64,000 nt of DNA from Thermotoga sp. Mc24 (GCF_000784835.1 NZ_JSFH01000007.1:62001-126000), one strand, 5' to 3'; shown: positions 1 to 10,703, counted from the first letter of the stretch. Notes: a model not told the origin generated them from the letters alone. A program made the numbers and translations.

Positions 1-587
1 TTGGAAAGATCAGCAGTATTCTCAAAGAAAGAAGGGAACAGCTGATCAAGAAAAGAAAACCGTTTATCAACTTGAAGATGAGAGTGAAAGGAAAACTCTT
101 GCTTGGGGCTGGGAATCCTTCTTCTATCGAGGTGGGCATAACTCTTTCCAGAAATTACGGACTTCCCATAATTCCTGGCACCGCTGTCAAGGGGGCGTTT
201 GCCAGTTTTTTATTCGAATTCGAAAGGGATAAATACGAATCACTCGCTCATATTTTTGGAGACACCGAAAGAGAGGGTGACCTCATTTTTCTTGATGCAA
301 TACCTGTTTCGGATTTGAAATTTTCGCTGGATATCGTCAATCCACACTTCCAGCCGTATTATATGAAAGAAAAACTTCCTCCGAATGATTGGTACGACCC
401 TGTTCCAATAAAATACTTGGTGGTGAGCAGTGGTGTGTTCTGGTTTACCGTTCTTGAGAGTCGTTCCGGAGTTATTGGAAATTCGGAAAAGGAACTAATA
501 AAACAGAGATTCGTGGAGATGCTAAAAGCTTATGGCTTAGGCGCAAAAACAAGTTATGGTTACGGTCGTTTCGAAGAGCCCAGCTGA
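1..587 (+). CDS. cmr6: Type III-B CRISPR RAMP protein Cmr6, 5' end outside window
   Basis: RAMP-superfamily subunit of the Cmr RNA-targeting effector complex. The frame is open back to the first base of the window, so the true start lies upstream and the ATG at 72 is probably internal. Seen: a RAMP motif (GLPIIPGTAVKGA, about 30 residues after the ATG at 72) and a C-terminal glycine-rich loop (GLGAKTSYGYGRF), the arrangement expected of the last Cmr subunit. A strong terminator follows at 622-647, so this is the end of a cmr operon that continues off the left edge. No repeat-spacer array is visible in the window. Assignment to Cmr6 rather than another small RAMP (Cmr4, Csm3) is inference from motif spacing and terminal position. 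Confidence 0.85.
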   Translation, partial: GKISSILKERREQLIKKRKPFINLKMRVKGKLLLGAGNPSSIEVGITLSRNYGLPIIPGTAVKGAFASFLFEFERDKYESLAHIFGDTEREGDLIFLDAIPVSDLKFSLDIVNPHFQPYYMKEKLPPNDWYDPVPIKYLVVSSGVFWFTVLESRSGVIGNSEKELIKQRFVEMLKAYGLGAKTSYGYGRFEEPS

Positions 588-621
588 GCTGTAGAGTCTT
601 GAAATTCAAAAGATATCAGTG

Positions 622-647
622 AGCCCCGCATCAAGCGGGGCTTTTTC
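622..647 (+). terminator. Rho-independent terminator after cmr6
   Basis: Perfect 8-bp stem (AGCCCCGC / GCGGGGCT) with a 5-nt loop, followed directly by TTTTTC. It ends the Cmr transcript and separates it from the next gene. Confidence 0.9.
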
Positions 648-687
648 TTATACATTTTATGAAATTTGTATTCAAGGGGGGATGGAT

Positions 688-1107
688 GTGATATCAAACA
701 AGACAAGGAGAAGAATTAGAAACGAACTTTTGCCTTTTGTTGGAAAGAGAGTTTCTGTCAGGGGGAAAATCAAAGCGTTTGGTACCACAAGAAGTCCTTT
801 CTCGAAAAAGCCAACAATTCTCATAACAAACGTTACTGTGAGGTATTTGGATAAGAAGGTCAAGGTGGATCATCTGTGGGTTGCGATCAAAAGGATCCCT
901 GAAAATATGGATATTGCTGTAGGAGACGTTGTATCTTTCGAAGCTGATGTAGTTAAATACAAACTACTTCCCGACTTCAAAACGAAAGACGACATCCTTC
1001 ACCCGCGCTACAACTACGGCGTTGAAAATCCGAAAAGTTTCAAAATCATAAAAAGAACAGCTGAACCTTCTATGACCCTTCGAGATGCGTTTTTGAGAGT
1101 TCTTTAA
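688..1107 (+). CDS. Hypothetical protein, possible OB-fold
   Basis: 139 residues, not recognised as a known family. The GTG at 688 is chosen because AAGGGGGG (674-681) sits six bases upstream; the ATG at 682 abuts that site and the longer frame from 619 would run through the terminator. The body alternates short beta-strand-like stretches with basic residues (VGKRVSVRGKIKAFG, then ILITNVTVRYL, VKVDHLWVAI, GDVVSFEADVVKY), a pattern that resembles a nucleic-acid-binding OB barrel; this is inference. It lies between the Cmr terminator and the 90-residue gene, whose ribosome binding site overlaps its stop codon, so those two are probably co-transcribed. Involvement in CRISPR defence cannot be claimed from position alone. 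Confidence 0.75.
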   Translation: MISNKTRRRIRNELLPFVGKRVSVRGKIKAFGTTRSPFSKKPTILITNVTVRYLDKKVKVDHLWVAIKRIPENMDIAVGDVVSFEADVVKYKLLPDFKTKDDILHPRYNYGVENPKSFKIIKRTAEPSMTLRDAFLRVL

Positions 1108-1123
1108 GGAGGTGTTTGGTACG

Positions 1124-1396
1124 ATGATTTTTGTGGGAGATGTCAGCACGCTGGATATGTGCAGGCGTGACCATGCAGGAGAAATTAAGCTCAAAGATGT
1201 CCTGACCAAGAACGAGGGATTGCAACGTCTTCAGAAGCTAAGATGGTGGTACCTGTACGAGGTACCAGCGACTATAGCAGGTTTGGCAGTACCCGCGGCA
1301 AAAAGGGTCAAAACTGAACTCAAAACACCATCTGATCTCTGGGTTTTGGCAGAGAACAGATGGCTCGTTTTCCATATTGAGGGAGAAAAGAACTGA
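1124..1396 (+). CDS. Hypothetical protein, 90 residues
   Basis: Unrecognised soluble protein. AAGGAGGTG (1107-1115), overlapping the stop of the upstream gene, points to the ATG at 1124, so the pair is probably translationally linked. The sequence is rich in Leu, Trp and basic residues with a WWYLYEVP core and no signal peptide or membrane segment; one Cys only (in DMCRRDH), so no obvious metal site. The next gene has its own extended -10 promoter at 1470. Function unknown. Confidence 0.7.
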   Translation: MIFVGDVSTLDMCRRDHAGEIKLKDVLTKNEGLQRLQKLRWWYLYEVPATIAGLAVPAAKRVKTELKTPSDLWVLAENRWLVFHIEGEKN

Positions 1397-1469
1397 ACCT
1401 CGCACACCACAGTAACAATGATGATAACACAATATCGAAAATTATTTGATCGTTTTCGAAAGAATAATG

Positions 1470-1478
1470 TGATATAAT
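1470..1478 (+). promoter_or_regulatory. Extended -10 promoter of the GGDEF gene
   Basis: TGATATAAT is a perfect extended -10 (TGn plus TATAAT). No good -35 is seen at 17 bases. Predicted start near 1485, about 30 bases before the GTG at 1517. Confidence 0.6.
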
Positions 1479-1516
1479 TCAGACAATAAAAAGTTGAATC
1501 TCAAAGGGTGACAGCT

Positions 1517-2368
1517 GTGAATAACGATCATTTTGAATTGTTGAAAAAAGTGTTGCGTTCCTCACAGCTTGTAATCGGTTTTGTTTTCCTGGAAAACGAC
1601 GGTGAAAGTGGGAAGCTTTCTGTGAAAGTTTCTGAGGGAAAAGTTCCTCCCTTTTTCAAGGAGGGATTTTTCTTCACACTGGAAGAACTGAGACATCTTC
1701 TCAGAATGAAAAACAGCAAAACTGCGATTATTTCAGTGTTGAAAGATGGTGAATGTAGGAGATCTCTGGTTCTATATCTGAAAGGGTCTCTGAGTGAAGA
1801 TGCTGTTCTTTTGATTCAGACTCTACTGGTGGCTGTTGAAAGTGAGGGACTCTCGCTTGGCATGAAAGAGCTGAAATACATGGCTTATCACGATCCACTG
1901 ACAGGACTTCCAAACAGACGCTATCTCTTCGAGTTGGGAAACAAATATCTGGACTTGGCAAAGCGTGAAGGAAAGAAGGCATTCGTTCTTTTCTTGGATC
2001 TTGCTGGATTTAAGGCAATAAATGATACATACGGTCACCTGACAGGTGATGAGGTGTTAAAGACAGTTTCGAGAAGGATTTTGGACAGGGTAAGAAGGAG
2101 CGATGTGGTGGCTCGATACGGTGGCGATGAGTTTACCATTCTCCTCTACGATATGAAAGAAGAGTATCTGAAATTCTTCCTGGAAAGGATTCTTTCCACC
2201 TTCAGAGAACCCATCAGAGTGGGGAACACAACTTTAACTGTTGCATCGAACATAGGAGTTGCCAGATTTCCTGAAGACGGAGAAAATCTTGAAGAACTTC
2301 TGAAAGTAGCAGATATGCGAATGTATAGAGCAAAGGAAATGAGAACACCTTATTTGCTTCGCTCATGA
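1517..2368 (+). CDS. GGDEF-domain protein, probable diguanylate cyclase
   Basis: 283 residues. The C-terminal half is a GGDEF domain that makes cyclic di-GMP from two GTP: the domain entry motif DPLTGLPNRR, then LFLDLAGFKAINDTYGH with the metal-binding Asp, and an intact RYGGDEF active site. The usual RxxD inhibitory site upstream of GGDEF reads RRSD, so product inhibition is possible. The N-terminal 120 residues are not recognised and carry no transmembrane segment, so this is a cytoplasmic enzyme with an unknown sensory or packing domain. Start GTG at 1517 follows AAGGGTGA; the GTG at 1508 lies inside that site. No EAL or HD-GYP partner is present in the window. Confidence 0.9.
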   Translation: MNNDHFELLKKVLRSSQLVIGFVFLENDGESGKLSVKVSEGKVPPFFKEGFFFTLEELRHLLRMKNSKTAIISVLKDGECRRSLVLYLKGSLSEDAVLLIQTLLVAVESEGLSLGMKELKYMAYHDPLTGLPNRRYLFELGNKYLDLAKREGKKAFVLFLDLAGFKAINDTYGHLTGDEVLKTVSRRILDRVRRSDVVARYGGDEFTILLYDMKEEYLKFFLERILSTFREPIRVGNTTLTVASNIGVARFPEDGENLEELLKVADMRMYRAKEMRTPYLLRS

Positions 2369-2431
2369 TTTTTCAATTTTTATTCCTTCTTTTTTTCAAA
2401 ACTCTTATCTGTTTTTTTAACTTCAGCGAGT

Positions 2432-2437
2432 TATAAA
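2432..2437 (+). promoter_or_regulatory. Possible -10 element, leaderless start
   Basis: TATAAA followed by T, ending nine bases before the GTG start of the next gene. No ribosome binding site is visible between them, so transcription may begin at or next to the start codon. The -35 is only T-rich. Confidence 0.35.
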
Positions 2438-2445
2438 TATCCTTC

Positions 2446-2991
2446 GTGGAAAGACTAATAGAGCTTTCTCTACAGGTTATAAAGCTTTACGAGGAACTGG
2501 ATAGTATCCAGAAAAATTTTCCTTCCTGCAATGGATGCAGGGAGTGTTGTAATACTCCCTCTGTTAATATTGAGGTTACCATTCTTGAATTTGTTCCCCT
2601 CGCAATTCATCTCTTGCAAAACGATTCGATAGAGAAGTGGTTAGAGATCCTTGAAAATGTTGATGAAATGGATCGATGTGTACTCTTCGATCCACATTCT
2701 GAGCGTGGTGGTTGTTTGTATCACTCTTTCAGACCTATGGTGTGTCGTCTCTTCTCGGGAAGTTACGTTCTTAGAAAGGAAAAACCAGAAGTGTGGGGAT
2801 GTAAATATCTGAAACCTGCGCTTTCCAGTTTCATTGAAACCCTTCCAAACTGCAGCGAAATGTACTCAAAACTGCTCGCTATAGATTTCTTCCTCGCACA
2901 GGAAAGATATCCCATAAATATCGCACTGAAAAAAGCTTTGGAATACGTTTACTATCGGATTTTCCCGGCGTTCAAACATAGGAGTGCATGA
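2446..2991 (+). CDS. YkgJ-family CxxCxxCC cysteine-cluster protein
   Basis: 181 residues. Seen: CNGCRECC (about residues 29-36) followed later by Cys, GGCLYHSFRPMVCRLF and a C-terminal Cys before YLKP, the spacing of the YkgJ/UPF0153 metal-binding domain thought to hold an iron-sulfur cluster or zinc. No enzymatic role is established for the family; the rest is helical. GTG at 2446 is the only plausible start near the motif and has no Shine-Dalgarno sequence (see the possible -10 at 2432). The gene stands alone, with a convergent tRNA gene downstream. Confidence 0.8.
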   Translation: MERLIELSLQVIKLYEELDSIQKNFPSCNGCRECCNTPSVNIEVTILEFVPLAIHLLQNDSIEKWLEILENVDEMDRCVLFDPHSERGGCLYHSFRPMVCRLFSGSYVLRKEKPEVWGCKYLKPALSSFIETLPNCSEMYSKLLAIDFFLAQERYPINIALKKALEYVYYRIFPAFKHRSA

Positions 2992-2997
2992 ATGAAT

Positions 2998-3032
2998 AAA
3001 AAAACAAAAGGGATGCTCCTCTGGCATCCCTT
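2998..3032 (-). terminator. Terminator of tRNA-Glu
   Basis: On the minus strand a perfect 9-bp stem (AAGGGATGC / GCATCCCTT, 7-nt loop) is followed by TTTTGTTTTTTT. It begins eight bases beyond the tRNA 3' end. Confidence 0.85.
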
Positions 3033-3039
3033 CGATCTC

Positions 3040-3115
3040 TGGCGCCCCCAAGGGGATTCGAACCCCTGCCTCTGGCTTGAAAGGCCAGTGTCCTAGGCCG
3101 CTAGACGATGGGGGC
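3040..3115 (-). tRNA. tRNA-Glu (anticodon UUC)
   Basis: Complete cloverleaf on the minus strand: 7-bp acceptor GCCCCCA/TGGGGGC, anticodon stem CTGGC/GCCAG around loop CTTTCAA, T-arm CAGGGG TTCGAAT CCCCT, encoded CCA end. Its 3' half is repeated in degraded form at 4074-4114. Confidence 0.97.
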
Positions 3116-3136
3116 ATGAAGTGTGCACCAGAAAGA

Positions 3137-3165
3137 AATATACTATAAAATACAGAACAGTTCAA
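3137..3165 (-). promoter_or_regulatory. Promoter of tRNA-Glu
   Basis: Minus strand TTGAAC, 17-base spacer, TATATT, with the -10 ending about 21 bases before the mature tRNA 5' end. Confidence 0.65.
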
Positions 3166-3261
3166 GTGGTCAAGGATGTAAATAAATCGTTACGAGATAA
3201 TGCTTCGTGGGGATTGCGAGCTTCTTTGTTTTTTTGATTCTAAATTGCATTTATATTTTCA

Positions 3262-3290
3262 TCTAAAATCAAAGGGCCACGAGGGGCCCC
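3262..3290 (-). terminator. Possible terminator of the SPW gene
   Basis: Minus strand GGGCC-(6 nt)-GGCCC hairpin directly after the stop codon of the SPW gene, followed by the weak T tract TTTGATTTTAGAT. Confidence 0.5.
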
Positions 3291-3291
3291 G

Positions 3292-3618
3292 CTATTTTTC
3301 TTCCTGCTTCTTTCTGTCGAAGAAAGCAAGGATCAGGGCGATGATACCAACTACCAGGCCGTTTGCAAGTGCTGCTCCTTTGGAACCGGTTATACCCGGA
3401 ATGAAAGCGGCTATGATCAACCAGATTCCCAGCAGAAGCTCAATCCAGCCGGCAACTTTTGAGGTCCCAAGCATGAAAATACCTGCTATGAGAAGAACAA
3501 CACCGACGATCAGAAAATCCGCAATGTTCGCTCCTTTACTGCCAACGATTCCAGGAATGAGGGAAGCAACGATCAACCAGAGCGAGAAGATAAGAACAAT
3601 CCAACCTCTCCAAGACAT
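3292..3618 (-). CDS. SPW-repeat small integral membrane protein
   Basis: 108 residues with four predicted transmembrane helices arranged as two copies of one unit: SLWLIVASLIPGIVGSKGA and GIWLIIAAFIPGITGSKGA, each followed by a second hydrophobic helix. This is the SPW repeat family, whose function is unknown. Start ATG at 3618 follows AGAGGAGGG; the ATG at 3636 lies before that site. The gene is 14 bases downstream of the ArsR-type regulator and is presumably its target, transcribed from the promoter and operator at 3959-4016. The duplication of the unit within the protein is direct observation. Confidence 0.85.
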   Translation of the reverse strand: MSWRGWIVLIFSLWLIVASLIPGIVGSKGANIADFLIVGVVLLIAGIFMLGTSKVAGWIELLLGIWLIIAAFIPGITGSKGAALANGLVVGIIALILAFFDRKKQEEK

Positions 3619-3632
3619 ACCGATCCCTCCTC

Positions 3633-3878
3633 TCATTGGGAAGTTTTTAAAACGTACTTAAAACCTTCCCTTAGTATATTTCTGACGTGTTTGTTGTTCA
3701 GTTTGTACCGCATGTACCTGCCGTGACGTTTGGCTTTTACGAGATTTAAGTGGCGCAAAACTTTGAGCTGAGCTGACACTGCCGATTGATCCATCCTCAG
3801 GATCTCGGCTATCTTTCCAACGCACATGTCTTTTTTCGAGAGGAGGAGCAATATTCTGAGTCTTGTTGGATTCATCAT
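3633..3878 (-). CDS. ArsR-family winged-helix regulator, N-terminus apparently frameshifted
   Basis: 81 residues covering the winged helix: NPTRLRILLLLSKK, recognition region ILRMDQSAVSAQLKVLRHLNLVKAKRHGRYMRYKL. No metal-type Cys pair in helix alpha-3, so the signal is unknown. The ATG pair at 3878 has no good ribosome binding site, and a stop lies just upstream in this frame. In the neighbouring frame, from an ATG at 3948, reads NEFNLERFACKRWIEA, which is what the missing first helix of an ArsR protein should look like; removing one A from the run at 3878-3880 joins it as IEAMMNPTRLRIL, matching the family pattern xKALxxPTRLRIL. So the gene is either frameshifted or restarts internally. It sits upstream of the SPW gene. 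Confidence 0.75.
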   Translation of the reverse strand: MMNPTRLRILLLLSKKDMCVGKIAEILRMDQSAVSAQLKVLRHLNLVKAKRHGRYMRYKLNNKHVRNILREGFKYVLKTSQ

Positions 3879-3958
3879 TTGCTTCTATCCATCGTTTGCA
3901 GGCAAATCTTTCCAGATTGAACTCGTTTTCTATTTCAAAAGTTATCATCCCTAAACAA

Positions 3959-3990
3959 ATACATGAATATATTATCATCTGTTCATATGT
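3959..3990. promoter_or_regulatory. Imperfect palindrome, likely ArsR-type operator
   Basis: ATACATGAATA, ten bases, TGTTCATATGT. The halves are inverted repeats (8 of 11 positions) with the ATGAA...TTCAT core typical of SmtB/ArsR operators. It lies between the -10 and the start of the regulator gene, so autorepression is the likely use. Confidence 0.6.
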
Positions 3991-4016
3991 TATACCATCT
4001 TGTGAGTCAACGTCAA
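3989..4016 (-). promoter_or_regulatory. Promoter of the arsR-SPW pair
   Basis: Minus strand TTGACG, 16-base spacer, TATAAC. The predicted start falls inside the palindrome at 3959-3990. Confidence 0.6.
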
Positions 4017-4073
4017 GTTATTAATAAACGATTTCATGAAATTTTGAGGAAAGTTCTTATCGTTCTATGTGTT

Positions 4074-4114
4074 TGGCATTCCCAAGGGGATTCGAACCCC
4101 TGCCTCTGGCTTGA
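4074..4114 (-). repeat. Degraded duplicate of the tRNA-Glu 3' half
   Basis: 34 bases (4081-4114) are identical to 3047-3080 of tRNA-Glu and the match extends to the CCA complement at 4074 with three mismatches. It carries the T-arm and the 3' side of the anticodon stem but no 5' half, so it cannot be a tRNA. It is 1,034 bases from the intact copy in direct orientation and brackets the arsR-SPW pair. Confidence 0.9.
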
Positions 4115-4123
4115 TATTGTAAA

Positions 4124-4987
4124 ATGATAAACGACTCAGCAACGCTATCGAGGGATGTGAAACACTTGAAGCCTGTTTTTTATCTCTTACTCAGTGTTTT
4201 AGTGGCGTCCTTTTCAGGGATATTCATAAAGCTCTCTTCTCTTCCACCTACAACCATCGCTTTCTACAGAGTTTTCATTGCTTCATTGCTTTTCTTTCTG
4301 GTGAAGAGAAGAGTCGGGCTTTTTTCTTTGAAGAAGGAGATGCTTTCCTTGATTGCTGGCTTTTTCCTTGCGATGCACTTTTTCTTCTGGGTTTCCGCCT
4401 TCAACCACACCACCGTTGCCGGAGCTGTTATACCTTTGACGCTTCAGCCTGTTTTGACGGGATTGCTCTCGTGGCTGATCTATGGAGAAAGGATCAGTCC
4501 TTTCAGAATTGTCACGGGAAGCACGGTTGTTACGGGGGTGGTACTGGCTCTTGCTGGAAAAGAGGGTTTTTCAGGTGTTTCGAGGGGTGATTTGCTTGCA
4601 GTTGTTGGTGTGGTGTTCTTTTGTGGGTACCTTGTTCTTGGAAGATACCTGAACAGGGCCATGGGAAGTATGGAGTTCAGTCTGAGAACGCACGCTTTAG
4701 CTTCAGCTGTTCTGGCTTTTCTTGTGCCATCGTTCGGGGTCGTTGAAACGAAGGAGTGGTTCATCCTAATCGGTCTGGGGGTGGGATGTTCGTTTCTGGG
4801 GTATCTTTTCATCAATCTCTCGCTCAGATATTTTTCCTCAAGTGTGGTGAGTGTTGTTCTGGTTGGAGAGCCGGTTCTTTCTGTCCTGTGGTCTTTTCTT
4901 CTTCTGGGTGAAGCTGTGACATTTTTTGAAGCCATCGGTTTTATAGTTTCAGTAATAGGACTTGTATTATTCATTCTAAAAACTTGA
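4124..4987 (+). CDS. EamA/DMT-family permease
   Basis: 287 residues with about ten hydrophobic helices in two similar halves, as in drug/metabolite transporters of the EamA family; the first half has FSGIFIKLSSLPPTTIAFYR, the second VVLVGEPVLSVLWSFLLLGE, both classic family signatures. Substrate unknown; family members export amino acids, nucleosides or other metabolites across the inner membrane. The start is uncertain: ATG at 4124 has no ribosome binding site and is only nine bases from the tRNA remnant, while GTG at 4157 or TTG at 4166 follow GAGGG. The duplication may have replaced the native upstream region. Confidence 0.85.
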   Translation: MINDSATLSRDVKHLKPVFYLLLSVLVASFSGIFIKLSSLPPTTIAFYRVFIASLLFFLVKRRVGLFSLKKEMLSLIAGFFLAMHFFFWVSAFNHTTVAGAVIPLTLQPVLTGLLSWLIYGERISPFRIVTGSTVVTGVVLALAGKEGFSGVSRGDLLAVVGVVFFCGYLVLGRYLNRAMGSMEFSLRTHALASAVLAFLVPSFGVVETKEWFILIGLGVGCSFLGYLFINLSLRYFSSSVVSVVLVGEPVLSVLWSFLLLGEAVTFFEAIGFIVSVIGLVLFILKT

Positions 4988-5012
4988 AACTGTCCAAATA
5001 AAGTATTAGAAT
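4984..5012 (+). promoter_or_regulatory. Promoter of the zinc-ribbon gene
   Basis: TTGAAA, 17-base spacer, TAGAAT. The -35 overlaps the stop codon of the upstream permease gene. Confidence 0.65.
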
Positions 5013-5073
5013 ATACTACAGAAGCGAAGCGAAGGCTCACAAGACGCGGTAATACTCACAAGGGGGTGTTTTC

Positions 5074-5256
5074 ATGCCTTACATATACAGATGCAAAAAA
5101 TGCGGGGCAATCTACTACTCTGCAACGTCCATCGAATATCAGCTGAACAAGTACTGCGAAAAATGTGACGGAGAGCTCGAGCAGCTGGGTGAAGAAGGAG
5201 AAGTGATGGAAAAAGAAGAAGAGGAGAAAAAAAGCGAGAAAAAGAAGAAAGAATAA
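5074..5256 (+). CDS. Small FmdB-like zinc-ribbon protein with charged tail
   Basis: 60 residues. The N-terminal half begins MPYIYRCKKCGAIYY and closes with YCEKCD, a four-cysteine zinc ribbon of the FmdB/YjdF regulatory type. The last 25 residues are almost only Glu and Lys, a disordered tail. Ribosome binding site AAGGGGGTG precedes the ATG, the gene has its own promoter (4984-5012) and a shared bidirectional terminator, so it is monocistronic. Molecular role unknown; a binding or regulatory function is inferred from the fold only. Confidence 0.8.
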   Translation: MPYIYRCKKCGAIYYSATSIEYQLNKYCEKCDGELEQLGEEGEVMEKEEEEKKSEKKKKE

Positions 5257-5275
5257 GGGAGGCATAGCCTCCCTT

Positions 5276-5277
<2 letters not shown>
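5253..5277. terminator. Bidirectional terminator between zinc-ribbon gene and argD
   Basis: 9-bp stem AAGGGAGGC / GCCTCCCTT with loop ATA, followed by TTTT on the plus strand and by TTATTC on the minus strand. It overlaps the end of argD and so serves both convergent genes. Confidence 0.85.
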
Positions 5278-8474
<3,197 letters not shown>

Positions 8475-8490
8475 TCTTTTTCAACCCCTT

Positions 8491-9510
8491 TCATGGATAT
8501 ATTGGAGTGAATTCGAGTCCTTTCGTCTCGGCCAGCCCGAACATGATGTTCATATTCTGAACTGCCTGCCCCGATGCCCCCTTCACGAGATTGTCTATTG
8601 CACTCATCAGTATGAGAGTGTTCGTTCTCTCTTCCAACTGCATACCAATGAACACGTGGTTGGATCCATAGCACCATTTTGTTGAGGGATAAATTCCCGT
8701 GGGAAGAACATGAACGAACGGTTCGTTCCTGTAGAATTCGAGGTACGCTTCGTATATCTCTTCGAGGGATTTGTCCGTTTTCACGTATATCGTCGAGAGG
8801 ATACCGCGTGTCATGGGAACAAGATGAGGTGTAAACACCACCTTCACTTTCTTACCTGAGATCTTCTCAAGTTCCTGTTCCATCTCGGGAACGTGTCTGT
8901 GCTTTGCCACGTTGTAAGGTCTGAGACTTTCGTTCACCTCGGAGAAAAGATAATCCACCTTCTCCTTTCTTCCCGCCCCGGAAACACCGGATTTCGCGTC
9001 GACCAGTATCGTTTCTGGATCCACAAGGTTGTGTTTCAGCGCGGGAGCAAGAGCGAGTATGACACTCGTGGGGTAACATCCGGGGTTTCCCACCACCTGA
9101 GCGTTCTTTATCTCTTCACGATGGAGTTCTGGAAGTCCATAGACTCTTTTTACATTCTCGTATCCCGGTAGCTCTTTTTCGTACCACTCTTTGTACACCT
9201 TCGGATCGTCGAAACGAAAATCCGCGCCAAGATCTATTACCCTAACACCTTCAATCTCTTTGACGAGATCATAGCTCGCACCGGCCGGAAGCGCTGTGAA
9301 AAGAACATCGCAATTCTTTGAAACTTCCTCTGGATCGAACTCGCTGAGCACACTGTCTTCTAGTGTCGAAGGGAAGACTTCTTCGAGTTTCTTTCCAGCG
9401 TAGGTTCTCGAGGACAGATAGGTTATCTTCACCTCGGGATGGCTCTTCAAAAGCCTGACGAGTTCCAGCCCTGTATACCCTGTCACACCTATTATTCCAG
9501 CCCTGATCAA
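8491..9510 (-). CDS. argC: N-acetyl-gamma-glutamyl-phosphate reductase
   Basis: 339 residues; NADPH-dependent reduction of N-acetylglutamyl phosphate to the semialdehyde. Seen: Rossmann start [14 protein letters not shown], catalytic Cys145 in GNPGCYPTS, and [10 protein letters not shown]. Overlaps argH by 4 nt (ATGA) and is 16 bases before argJ. Confidence 0.97.
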   Translation of the reverse strand: MIRAGIIGVTGYTGLELVRLLKSHPEVKITYLSSRTYAGKKLEEVFPSTLEDSVLSEFDPEEVSKNCDVLFTALPAGASYDLVKEIEGVRVIDLGADFRFDDPKVYKEWYEKELPGYENVKRVYGLPELHREEIKNAQVVGNPGCYPTSVILALAPALKHNLVDPETILVDAKSGVSGAGRKEKVDYLFSEVNESLRPYNVAKHRHVPEMEQELEKISGKKVKVVFTPHLVPMTRGILSTIYVKTDKSLEEIYEAYLEFYRNEPFVHVLPTGIYPSTKWCYGSNHVFIGMQLEERTNTLILMSAIDNLVKGASGQAVQNMNIMFGLAETKGLEFTPIYP

Positions 9511-10703
9511 TCTTTTTCCCTCCCGTACTTTTCCGCCACCATCCTGTAAGCGTCACGGAACGGCACTCCCTGTTTCACAAGTTCATAGACCCTGTGTGTG
9601 GCCAGCACTTCCTCAGTAATACTAGACTCGGATCTTTCTTTATCAACTTCAAGATGGTCAAAAATTATTTTCATTATTCTTACGATATTCTTACTAATCT
9701 CAAAAGCCTCTATCATTGGTTTCTTCAGAAGCTGGAAGTCTCTGTGGTAACCGAAGATGAGATTCGACGGCAGAGTGACCGTCATCAGCATCTTCGAAAC
9801 TATCGCGTGGTGATAAGCTCTTACGAGTTCCAGTGGATCAGGATTTATTTTGTGCGGCATGATGGAACTTCCCGTGCAGAGCTCTTTTGGTAGCTTGAGA
9901 TAACCTATCTCTGGAAGCGAGAAGAATATGATATCGGAGGCGAACCTGTTCAAGTCGTAGGATATCTGGGAGAGCGTGTGAAGAATCAGATACTCAAACT
10001 TCCCCCTGCTGTTCTGGGTGTAGATGGGATTCCACTGGACCCTCGAGAATCCGAGTTCTTTTGCAGTGAACTCTCTGTCTATGTCTATGGGAACACCATA
10101 ACCGGCTCCAGTTCCTAAAGGCGATTGATCTACGATTTCGTAAGCTGTTTTGAGAAGTTTCAGGTCGTCTTCGAGGGCGTCTTTCAGCGCTCCAGCCCAC
10201 GTGGCAAAATCTGTTGGCATCGCTTTTCTGGTGTGGGTGTATCCTGGAAATTTCACATCACCAAATTTTTCTATGAATTTTCCAAGAGTCTTTTGAAGTT
10301 CTTTGAGGAGGCTTTCTATCTCTTTCAACTCTTCTTTGTACATGAGTCTCAGTGCGGTTAAGACCTGATCGTTTCTTGAACGAGCGGTGTGGATCTTTTT
10401 CCCGATCTCTCCAAGCTTTTTCACGAGAAAGTTCTCGATGGCGGTGTGGCAGTCTTCCTCCTCTGGCTTTATCTGAAACTTTCCTTCCTTTATAAGGTTC
10501 GAAAGCTCACTGAGCGCTTCTTCTATTTTTCTCTGTTCCTCCGCACTCAGAAGGCCTATTTTGCGTAGCATTCTGGAATGTACTACGGAGGCCTTTATGT
10601 CGTATTCTATGATCTTCATGTCTGTTATGTAATCGTCTCCGACGGTGAATTTTTCTACTTCTTCGTTGACTTTGTAGCCTTTTTCCCAGAGTTTTTCGTT
10701 CAT
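9507..10703 (-). CDS. argH: Argininosuccinate lyase
   Basis: 398 residues; splits argininosuccinate into arginine and fumarate. Seen: [10 protein letters not shown] at 105-114 and the fumarase-superfamily signature [12 protein letters not shown] at 278-289 with the catalytic Ser. Shorter than the usual 450-470 residues of enteric enzymes because the C-terminal domain is reduced. Overlaps argG by 4 nt. Confidence 0.97.
   Translation of the reverse strand: MNEKLWEKGYKVNEEVEKFTVGDDYITDMKIIEYDIKASVVHSRMLRKIGLLSAEEQRKIEEALSELSNLIKEGKFQIKPEEEDCHTAIENFLVKKLGEIGKKIHTARSRNDQVLTALRLMYKEELKEIESLLKELQKTLGKFIEKFGDVKFPGYTHTRKAMPTDFATWAGALKDALEDDLKLLKTAYEIVDQSPLGTGAGYGVPIDIDREFTAKELGFSRVQWNPIYTQNSRGKFEYLILHTLSQISYDLNRFASDIIFFSLPEIGYLKLPKELCTGSSIMPHKINPDPLELVRAYHHAIVSKMLMTVTLPSNLIFGYHRDFQLLKKPMIEAFEISKNIVRIMKIIFDHLEVDKERSESSITEEVLATHRVYELVKQGVPFRDAYRMVAEKYGREKD

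Noticed and set aside
1-3000. A CRISPR repeat-spacer array near the Cmr gene
   Set aside because: No regularly spaced direct repeats of 28-37 bases are present; only the cmr6 3' end is in the window.
3040-4114. Reading the tRNA-Glu repeat as a standard integrase attachment pair
   Set aside because: In a tRNA-targeted integration the 5' half of the gene lies outside the element; here it lies inside the bracketed segment, and no integrase gene is present.
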